DNA of 16,554 nucleotides from Phycisphaerales bacterium (GTDB lineage: Bacteria; Planctomycetota; Phycisphaerae; Tepidisphaerales; Tepidisphaeraceae), in contig PMAK01000294.1 in the NCBI GenBank assembly GCA_003153655.1, positions 1-16,554 of the forward strand, written 5' to 3'. The notes beneath the pieces are model-generated. The model made no database searches. It was not told where the DNA came from and saw only the letters and a program-made list of their open reading frames with translations. Both the position numbers and the translations under genes were made by a program. Within the stretch, counting starts at the first letter, position 1; each line of letters starts with the position of its first letter. This document shows positions 1-6,125 of the stretch, piece after piece.

Positions 1-1005
1 CAGGAGCGTCTCACGCTTTCCAACCGCGTCCGCGACGGGCAATTGCTCGCCTTTGTCGAAATCGGCCCGTCTGTGCTCACTCCCTCCAAATCCACGGGCA
101 ACGACGCTTCCAACATCCGTTATTCCACCAATCGCCCGACGTATCAGGATTTCCTCGGCCTCCTTCGCAGCGCTGTCCCCTCCGCCGTCGTCCAAAAAAG
201 ATTCGCCGGCGCCGGCGCTCAATATCAAAAGCTCCAATCACTCCTTACTCCGCCCTCTGTGGTTGAAACCGGACTCGCCGAGGCCAGCAATGGCAAAATC
301 AAATACCAATCCCAAACCGGCCAAATCGTCAACGTCGCCGTGCCAATCGTCATGATCATGCTGATCTTCATCGTCACGCTGATGGGAACCAGCCCCATCG
401 CCGCGAACGTGGTCGAAGAAAAGCAACTCCGCATCGCCGAAGTCCTGCTCGGCAGCGTAACCCCCTTCGAGCTGATGATCGGAAAACTCGTTGGCGGCGC
501 GGCTGTTTCCCTCACCCTCGCCGCAATCTTTTTCGGCGGCGCATATTATCTCGCCTATTCATTTGAAATGTCCCGCTACGTTTCCGCGGAGTCGATCGCC
601 TGGTTTTTCTTTTTCACGATCATCGGCACCTTCATGTATGGCTCCCTCTTCGCCGCCGCCGGCGCAGCCTGCTCCAACATCAAGGAAATTCAAAGCTTCA
701 TCATGCCGGTCATGCTCTTCATCGCCCTCCCGATGTTCGTCCTCGGCCCAGTCCTCCAAAATCCGTCCGGCACGGTCGGCATGGTTATGTCTTTCTTTCC
801 AATGTCGGCCCCGACCATCATGGTCATGCGAGTGACAATTCCCCCCGGCGTCCCCGTCTGGCAACCGATCCTCGCCGCCCTATCGACCCTGACGGCGACA
901 ATCATCTTCATCTGGGCCGCCGGTCGAATTTTCAGAATAGGCATCCTGATGCAAGGCAAAGGCGCCAACTATGCCGCGGTTCTGAAATGGATCCTGCGCG
1001 GCTGA
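1..1005 (+). CDS. ABC-2 type transporter permease, NatB-like (5' truncated by window edge)
   Basis: The reading frame is open from base 1, so the start lies outside the window; 334 residues are visible. An extracytoplasmic stretch of about 110 residues is followed by the hallmark of NatB/ABC-2 permeases: a first membrane helix (PIVMIMLIFIVTLMGTSPI), then the cytoplasmic coupling segment VVEEKQLRIAEVLLGSVTPF and GKLVGG, then about five further hydrophobic helices. Family members pair with a separate ATP-binding subunit to export substrates such as Na+, drugs or polymers across the inner membrane. The ATPase gene, if adjacent, would lie to the left. A TTG at 43 is only an internal codon, not a convincing start. 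Substrate cannot be told from sequence. The family call is strong; the transported molecule is unknown. Confidence 0.88.
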   Translation, partial: QERLTLSNRVRDGQLLAFVEIGPSVLTPSKSTGNDASNIRYSTNRPTYQDFLGLLRSAVPSAVVQKRFAGAGAQYQKLQSLLTPPSVVETGLAEASNGKIKYQSQTGQIVNVAVPIVMIMLIFIVTLMGTSPIAANVVEEKQLRIAEVLLGSVTPFELMIGKLVGGAAVSLTLAAIFFGGAYYLAYSFEMSRYVSAESIAWFFFFTIIGTFMYGSLFAAAGAACSNIKEIQSFIMPVMLFIALPMFVLGPVLQNPSGTVGMVMSFFPMSAPTIMVMRVTIPPGVPVWQPILAALSTLTATIIFIWAAGRIFRIGILMQGKGANYAAVLKWILRG

Positions 1006-1215
1006 ATGCACCGCGGGGAATGGAAAAATCCCGTCGTCCTGATAGCGAATCCCAAAGCGGACGATTGGAAAAATCTTTCTCAGCCGCTTTCGAAGTATAC
1101 TTATTTCTGGATATTTGAACCCGTTCAGGTAAAGGTTGCCAACCTTCCGCCGGAATGGCATATCAACAGGCAATTCTCATTGGAAGATAATAAGCTTATA
1201 CAGATCGTGCAGTAG
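1006..1215 (+). CDS. doubtful 69-residue ORF after the permease
   Basis: An ATG directly follows the permease stop (TGA-ATG) and opens a 69-residue frame. It has no clear Shine-Dalgarno, no recognisable domain, no signal peptide and no membrane helix. Its base composition is visibly more AT-rich than the permease. It contains a 6-bp inverted repeat, AAGGTT-GCC-AACCTT, at 1132-1146. It fills most of the 298-bp gap between the permease and the methyltransferase, so it may be non-coding spacer or a decayed fragment. I see no RNA gene and no convincing promoter or terminator in this gap. Translation is unproven. Confidence 0.17.
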   Translation: MHRGEWKNPVVLIANPKADDWKNLSQPLSKYTYFWIFEPVQVKVANLPPEWHINRQFSLEDNKLIQIVQ

Positions 1216-1291
1216 ACCGGTTAAGAATGAATCCGTTTCAGAAACGCAGGTTCGCCATTACAAAAGATTTCCCCTGCTTTGACCACGAGGC

Positions 1292-1298
1292 GAGGTGA
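1292..1298 (+). promoter_or_regulatory. Shine-Dalgarno that decides the FkbM gene start
   Basis: GAGGTGA lies 5 nt before the ATG at 1304 and matches the 16S anti-Shine-Dalgarno well. The GTG at 1295 is part of this motif, so it is probably not the start even though it lengthens the frame by three codons. Confidence 0.6.
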
Positions 1299-1303
1299 CC
1301 GTC

Positions 1304-2146
1304 ATGGGCCGACAAACAACCCTGGGCAAGCTACCGGATGGAACGCCCTTTCATTGCATCAACAAGATGGAAATGCTCTTTTGCTACAAGGAGATTTTCA
1401 ATTCCGGCGCCTATGAAAGTTCGCGGATTAAGATCAGCGACGGCGATATCATTCTGGATGTCGGAGCCAACATCGGCCTGTTCCTGCTTTATGTAAGCCG
1501 TCGCGCCGCGAATTGCACGCTGTACGCCTTTGAGCCGATTCCGCGGATTTTTAGCGCCTTGAGTCAAAACACGCCGTCGTTCAAAGGCCACGACGTGCGC
1601 CTGTTTTGCTGCGGGTTGTCCGATCGGGCCGGCGAGGCGACGTTCACATTTCTGCGAAACGTCACCGCCCGCTCAACGATGTTTCCGGAACAATCTCCTG
1701 CCGACACTTCCCCACAGAGCCGCGAGCGTGAACTTGGGTTTATGCTCCAAACGTTCAAGCAGGTTCCGAATGCCCCACTCCGCTGGTCACTGGCAGCTTT
1801 GCCCAGCTTCGCCCGCCGTAGGGTTGCGAACGGGCTCGTAAAATTCCACGCCAAAAAGCGCCGAATCAAATGTCCGCTCAAAACGCTTTCCCAGATCATT
1901 GATGAAAACCAGCTTCAGCGTATTGACCTGCTCAAGATCGACGTCGAAGGCGCCGAACGCGACGTCCTCCGCGGCGTGCGAGAAGAACATTGGCCCTTCA
2001 TCCATCAGCTCATCGTCGAAACCCATCCGGGGCCGGGCGACGTTCTTTCCGATGTGCGATCCGCCCTTGAAAATCGCGGCTTTCGCACTGTGGTTGCCGA
2101 CCAAACCCTTCATCCCGCCCCAACCGTTTTCGCAACGCGGGTATAA
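1304..2146 (+). CDS. FkbM family SAM-dependent methyltransferase
   Basis: The protein is 280 residues from the ATG at 1304 (283 if the GTG at 1295 were used). It shows a class I methyltransferase fold: the SAM-binding glycine-rich motif LDVGANIG (51-58), the acidic YAFEP (about 74-78) after strand 2, and the FkbM signature LLKIDVEGAERDVLRGV (209-225) near the end. FkbM-type enzymes O-methylate sugars or polyketide hydroxyls and are common in lipopolysaccharide, capsule and glycan loci. A roughly 60-residue insertion rich in basic residues (about 130-190) lies between the core strands. A glycosyltransferase gene follows 57 nt downstream on the same strand, which supports a glycan-modifying role. 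The exact acceptor is unknown. Start and family are well supported. Confidence 0.9.
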   Translation: MGRQTTLGKLPDGTPFHCINKMEMLFCYKEIFNSGAYESSRIKISDGDIILDVGANIGLFLLYVSRRAANCTLYAFEPIPRIFSALSQNTPSFKGHDVRLFCCGLSDRAGEATFTFLRNVTARSTMFPEQSPADTSPQSRERELGFMLQTFKQVPNAPLRWSLAALPSFARRRVANGLVKFHAKKRRIKCPLKTLSQIIDENQLQRIDLLKIDVEGAERDVLRGVREEHWPFIHQLIVETHPGPGDVLSDVRSALENRGFRTVVADQTLHPAPTVFATRV

Positions 2147-2150
2147 AGTC

Positions 2151-2166
2151 CGGCCATCACTGGCCG
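2151..2166 (+). repeat. 6-bp perfect stem-loop after the FkbM gene
   Basis: CGGCCA-TCAC-TGGCCG forms a perfect 6-bp GC-rich hairpin with a 4-nt loop, 4 nt after the FkbM stop codon and 37 nt before the next ATG. No T-run follows, so it is not a typical intrinsic terminator. It may attenuate transcription or protect the mRNA end, or be chance. Confidence 0.4.
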
Positions 2167-2203
2167 CCTCATCTGATTCGCATTAGACTCCATTCGCTCC
2201 ATC

Positions 2204-2944
2204 ATGATTTCCATCATCATTTGCTCCGTCGATGACGTCCGCTTCGCAGCGGTGTCGGCGAATTTCGCGGATCTGCTCAAGAATGAGCCGCATGAGATCA
2301 TCCGCATTGCCGATGCCCGTTCAATTTGCGAGGGATACGCGCGCGGGATCGAACGGAGCCGTGGCGAAAATCTAATCTTCTGTCACGACGACATCGAGAT
2401 TCTCAATCATGACTTTGCCGCTCGACTTAAGGAACATCTGGGCCAATACGATCTCGTTGGCGTGGCAGGCACGAATCGCCTGATCCGCGGTGAATGGGTC
2501 GCCGCCGGACCTCCATACATTTTCGGCCAGATTGCGCAAAGTCATCCGCAGCAGGGATTCGTTGTGCGTATCTTTGGCGCGCCGGCTCGCTCCGTCGGCG
2601 GAATTCACGCGATGGATGGTCTTTTCTTTGCCGCGCGCCGCGCAGTCGTCGAAAAGATTCCGTTTGATGCCCAGACGTTCGACGGATTTCATCACTACGA
2701 TCTGGATTTTTCATTCGCGGCCCACCTGGCCGGGTTTCGCCTGGGAATCGCCAATGACATTCATATCATCCATGGATCGTGGGGATCGCAGGATCAAAAT
2801 TGGCAAAACTACGCGCGTCGATTCGATCAGAAGTACGCCGGGCGGTTGAACCCAATGTTGCCCCGCCGCTTTTACTTTGCCTGGGTCCACGCCCGCACAA
2901 AACAAGAGGTGATGGAAATCATGAATTCCACCTGCCCACCGTGA
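2204..2944 (+). CDS. GT2-like glycosyltransferase (StrF-type, Glyco_tranf_2_5-like)
   Basis: The protein is 246 residues with no signal peptide or membrane helix. The N-terminal strand MISIIICSVDD is typical of GT-A folds. The nucleotide/metal-binding DXD-like motif is FCHDDIEIL (59-67). An acceptor-side motif AMDGLFFAARR (136-146) and YDLDFSF (165-171) follow, then IIHGSWG (188-194), where a histidine often completes the metal site. These features fit the small single-domain StrF-like branch of the glycosyltransferase 2 clan, which transfers sugar from a nucleotide-sugar in the cytoplasm. No Shine-Dalgarno is visible before the ATG, but no other start fits the conserved first strand. It probably forms a unit with the FkbM gene. 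It ends 7 nt from the stop codon of the convergent chemosensory operon. Donor and acceptor are unknown. Confidence 0.8.
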   Translation: MISIIICSVDDVRFAAVSANFADLLKNEPHEIIRIADARSICEGYARGIERSRGENLIFCHDDIEILNHDFAARLKEHLGQYDLVGVAGTNRLIRGEWVAAGPPYIFGQIAQSHPQQGFVVRIFGAPARSVGGIHAMDGLFFAARRAVVEKIPFDAQTFDGFHHYDLDFSFAAHLAGFRLGIANDIHIIHGSWGSQDQNWQNYARRFDQKYAGRLNPMLPRRFYFAWVHARTKQEVMEIMNSTCPP

Positions 2945-2951
2945 ATGTAGC

Positions 2952-5033
2952 TCAAACGCTTCCGGTATTTTTCACTGGATTCTCCTTCGATGCGTCGTAT
3001 CCTTCCACCCGGCGGATCAAGCCAATCAACGAATTCAGTTGCATCGTCACGTCGTCGAGCGGCTCCGCGTGCATGACGGCGGCCTCCACGTGCCGCGCGG
3101 CCTCGGTGACGGGCATAAATCCATAGACCCCCGCTGCTCCCTTGAGTTGATGAGCCACCTGGGCCAGTTCCTCAAGATTATTTTGGTCCAACAAAGCGGC
3201 CATCTGGCTCGCCTTCGTCGGCAAGTCGGCAATAAAACCCGGAAGAAAATCGCGCGTAAATTCCTCGTCATCGGTCGCCGTGCTGCGCAGCATGTTTCCT
3301 CCGGTTGCTAGCGGCGCTTGAGTCAAATATACGCCCAATGTTGCGATCAACTGCTTTCGATCAATTGGCTTGGACAGATAGTCCGTGCATCCCGCTTTCA
3401 TGCATCGCTCTCGATCGTGCGACATCGCGTGAGCAGTCAGTGCAATGATCGGCCCCGCGTATCCCTGCTGCCGCAGAGACGTGGCAGCCTCATACCCATC
3501 CATTTCCGGCATCTGCATATCCATTAGAATTACATCAAAGGGTTTGACCAACGCCAGGGCTTCCATCGCCATATCGCAGGCAATGCGTCCGTTGATGGCA
3601 ACCGCGACCTCGATTCCGGCTTTCTTCAGATAGAAACTGATCGCTCGCTGATTGTGAATTCCATCCTCCGCCAAAAGTACGCGGCCGCAAAGCTGCACGG
3701 ACGACGGCGCATCCGCAACTGCTTCCTGCGGTTTGATTGCCTCATATTCCCCTTGCAGCAGCGGCACGCCGTTCAGATCCCCGGTGCTGATCGTTACGCT
3801 GAAGCAACTCCCCTTGCCCGCTTGAGTTTGCAGCGTGATGTCACCTCCCAGCATCGCCGCCAGCCGCCGGCAAATCGTGAGTCCCAACCCGGTTCCGCCA
3901 AATCGCCGTGTTGTCGATGTATCAGCCTGCTGAAACGGTATAAAGATATTTTTCGACTGTTCCGGCGTCATCCCAATGCCCGTATCCACCACGGAGATTT
4001 CAAGCCGCGACTGCTCTGCGGTGTCATTCGTGAGACCCAACACCAGCTGCACTGTTCCAGACTCTGTGAACTTGATGGAATTGCCCACCAGGTTGATCAG
4101 GATCTGGCGCAAACGCGTCGGATCGCTCTTGATTGTCCGCGGAATCGCGGTGGCGTAGGTAACGAACAGCTTCAGTTTTTTCTCCAGCGCGCGAACGCGC
4201 ATGAGCGACAATACGTCCCCCACGATCTGACGTGGATCAACATCGATATTCTCAACCGATAGCTTGCCTGCCTCGATTTTTGAAAAATCCAGGATGTCAT
4301 TCAAAATCGTCAGCAGGTGCTCTCCGTGATGTCGGATCACGCGCACGTGTTCTATCCGATCCGTCGCAGATGTTTCCGTGTCCAAAAGCATGTCCGCGTA
4401 ACCAAGAATCGCGGTCATTGGGGTGCGGATTTCGTGGCTCATGTTCGCCAGAAAATCGCTTTTAGCGCGGTTGGCCGCATGTAAATCGTCGCGTGCCCGG
4501 ACTAATTCCTGATTGCGCATGACAGCCGTTTCATATGTCGAGAGCAGCAGATTCAGAATATTCAAACGGTCAGCGGTAATGAAATGCTTTTGGCCATTGA
4601 AGAACACCTCCACGCCGATCGCCGTATGATTGGTTTCGCGGATCTCGGAATTGATCAGCATGAACTGAATCCGCGCAAGAAGATGCCGTTCGTCGTATGG
4701 CTTGATGATGAAATTGTCGGCCCGGCACTCCAGTCCATGAATCACATCCTGTGGGTCAGCCAACGTCGTCAGCAGAATCACCGGCACGTTTTTCAAGTCA
4801 GGATCGGCCTTGATTTGCCGGCAAAGCTCGTAGCCGTCCATTTCCGGCATCAATACATCGCTGATCAGGAGCGTCGGCTTGTGTGCTCGCGCCGAATCGA
4901 TCGCCTGCCGCCCGTTGACCGCGATGGTCGCGCGGTAGCCATGACGCTCCAGCGTATGCTTCAGCAGCTCGGCCTGGGTTGGGCTGTCCTCGGCAATCAG
5001 GATATTCACGGGATTTTTTCGGTCGGGAATCAT
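2952..5033 (-). CDS. soluble hybrid histidine kinase, REC-HisKA-HATPase-REC-HPt (WspHRR-like)
   Basis: I start it at the ATG at 5033, giving 693 residues. This is 1 nt after the CheB stop and has a GGGAG 9 nt upstream; the longer frame to 5126 merely overlaps CheB. Domains: receiver 1 (about 10-125; ED at 15-16, phospho-site D59, K111); a linker (126-185) with a conserved-looking FFNGQKHFITADRLNILNLL block; HisKA with H200 in MSHEIRTP; HATPase with N-box N314/N318, DTGIG 350-354 and GGTGLGL 379-385; receiver 2 (about 451-568; D505, K555); and an HPt with H628 in AHQLKGAAG. There are no membrane segments. It sits last in the operon, where WspR diguanylate cyclases are usual, so it is probably the system's output relay, receiving phosphate from CheA on receiver 1 and passing it on through the HPt. 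All catalytic residues look intact. The relay direction is inference. Confidence 0.93.
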   Translation of the reverse strand: MIPDRKNPVNILIAEDSPTQAELLKHTLERHGYRATIAVNGRQAIDSARAHKPTLLISDVLMPEMDGYELCRQIKADPDLKNVPVILLTTLADPQDVIHGLECRADNFIIKPYDERHLLARIQFMLINSEIRETNHTAIGVEVFFNGQKHFITADRLNILNLLLSTYETAVMRNQELVRARDDLHAANRAKSDFLANMSHEIRTPMTAILGYADMLLDTETSATDRIEHVRVIRHHGEHLLTILNDILDFSKIEAGKLSVENIDVDPRQIVGDVLSLMRVRALEKKLKLFVTYATAIPRTIKSDPTRLRQILINLVGNSIKFTESGTVQLVLGLTNDTAEQSRLEISVVDTGIGMTPEQSKNIFIPFQQADTSTTRRFGGTGLGLTICRRLAAMLGGDITLQTQAGKGSCFSVTISTGDLNGVPLLQGEYEAIKPQEAVADAPSSVQLCGRVLLAEDGIHNQRAISFYLKKAGIEVAVAINGRIACDMAMEALALVKPFDVILMDMQMPEMDGYEAATSLRQQGYAGPIIALTAHAMSHDRERCMKAGCTDYLSKPIDRKQLIATLGVYLTQAPLATGGNMLRSTATDDEEFTRDFLPGFIADLPTKASQMAALLDQNNLEELAQVAHQLKGAAGVYGFMPVTEAARHVEAAVMHAEPLDDVTMQLNSLIGLIRRVEGYDASKENPVKNTGSV

Positions 5034-5034
5034 T

Positions 5035-6111
5035 TTAGTTTGCTCCCACGAGCGGTAAATGTGAATTGACGGCATCCACCAATGCGGCCGCAATTTTGTC
5101 CGCCGGCAACACGCAACTTGCCGCACCTAGCGAAATAGCTTCGCCCGCCATGCCATGAACAACCGATGTTTCCCGATCTTGCGCGATGGTGAAGGCGCCG
5201 AGCGCCTTCATGCGGCCCAACTCCCGCGCGCCATCCTTGCCCATTCCCGTAAGAATCACCCCGATAGCGCCAGTTCCATAGTCCGCCAGCGAACGAAATA
5301 AATGCGCAACCGATGGTCGCGATCCATATTCGGTCTCCGTCGCGCAGAGTGAGATTCGTCCGTCGCTCATCGCCATGTGCAGTTCATCGGGGGCGAGGTA
5401 AACATGCCCAGGCAACGGACTCATCCCATGCGCGGCCACGTGAACCCTGATCGCGGTGGTCTGATCGAGCCACTCAGCCATGCCGGCGAGAAAACCCCGG
5501 GAAATATGCTGAACGATTAGTACCGGCACTGAGAAGTCTTTAGGCAGCCCTGCGAGAATGCTCTGCAACACGGGTGGGCCACCCGTGGAGGCGCCGATGC
5601 CGATGATTTCAATGCCACCCGCCAATCGGCGTACAGATGGCTTGGCGATGGCCCCCGTAAGTGCTTTCTTGTGTCGCCCCGGCGGCCAGCGTCGGACCAC
5701 GATCACTTCCGACATCAGTTTTATGGTCTGCACCATGTCCGCGGCCGCCGCGTTGAATGCGCTTCCGGATTTGCCAATGGGTTTGTCCACCCATGCAACG
5801 GCGCCCGCTTCCATGGAACGAAGTGTCCCAATCGTTTCGCGCGGATTATCGCTGCTGCCGCATATCACGATCGGAACCGGATGCGTCTCCATGATCCGGC
5901 GTGTGGTTTCAAACGCGTCCAGCTCCGACAGTCCGATGTCCATCAGGATCACATCCGGCACTTCGCGCGAAAGGAAATTCAGTGCGTCCTGGCCGGATTG
6001 AGCGTTCCCGATGATCTGAATCCGCGGCTCGGAAGCTAGGATATTGACCAGCAACATCCGTAGCGCGCTCGATTGCTCCACCACCAGTAGTTTGATCTTT
6101 TGTCGATCCAT
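5035..6111 (-). CDS. cheB: chemotaxis protein-glutamate methylesterase CheB (WspF-like)
   Basis: The protein is 358 residues from the ATG at 6111; the frame can be extended to a TTG at 6129, but only the ATG has a GGGAG upstream. The N-terminal receiver (about 6-125) carries phospho-site D58 and K110. The methylesterase domain (about 168-350) has the full catalytic triad: S175 in GASTGGP, H202 in QHIS and D293 in TGMGKDGA. It removes methyl groups from receptor glutamates, so it adapts the system and opposes CheR. In Wsp systems the orthologue WspF restrains output. The receiver is unusual: the acidic metal-binding pair is E12-Q13 instead of two acids, and the MPxMDG turn reads LSELDAF. Phosphorylation may thus be weak or absent. 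It lies 14 nt after cheA and 1 nt before the hybrid kinase gene. Confidence 0.95.
   Translation of the reverse strand: MDRQKIKLLVVEQSSALRMLLVNILASEPRIQIIGNAQSGQDALNFLSREVPDVILMDIGLSELDAFETTRRIMETHPVPIVICGSSDNPRETIGTLRSMEAGAVAWVDKPIGKSGSAFNAAAADMVQTIKLMSEVIVVRRWPPGRHKKALTGAIAKPSVRRLAGGIEIIGIGASTGGPPVLQSILAGLPKDFSVPVLIVQHISRGFLAGMAEWLDQTTAIRVHVAAHGMSPLPGHVYLAPDELHMAMSDGRISLCATETEYGSRPSVAHLFRSLADYGTGAIGVILTGMGKDGARELGRMKALGAFTIAQDRETSVVHGMAGEAISLGAASCVLPADKIAAALVDAVNSHLPLVGAN
5043..5047 (-). promoter_or_regulatory. ribosome binding site of the hybrid kinase gene
   Basis: On the minus strand GGGAG lies 9 nt before the ATG at 5033, inside the last codons of cheB. It favours this start over the upstream in-frame codon at 5126. 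The near-zero gap to cheB suggests translational coupling. Confidence 0.5.
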
Positions 6112-6115
6112 TTTT

Positions 6116-6120
6116 CTCCC
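6116..6120 (-). promoter_or_regulatory. ribosome binding site of cheB
   Basis: On the minus strand GGGAG precedes the ATG at 6111 by 4 nt, in the 14-nt gap after the cheA stop. It decides for the 358-residue form over a TTG start that would overlap cheA. Confidence 0.5.
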
Positions 6121-6125
6121 GCGGA

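Noticed and set aside
2945..2951. Bidirectional terminator between the convergent stops
   Set aside because: Only 7 nt separate the stop codons and I see no GC-rich hairpin with flanking T-runs around them.
3654..4262. Plus-strand frame of 202 codons
   Set aside because: It is antisense to the kinase core of the hybrid kinase, has no recognisable domain, and lies where the minus frame carries the conserved N, G1 and G2 boxes.
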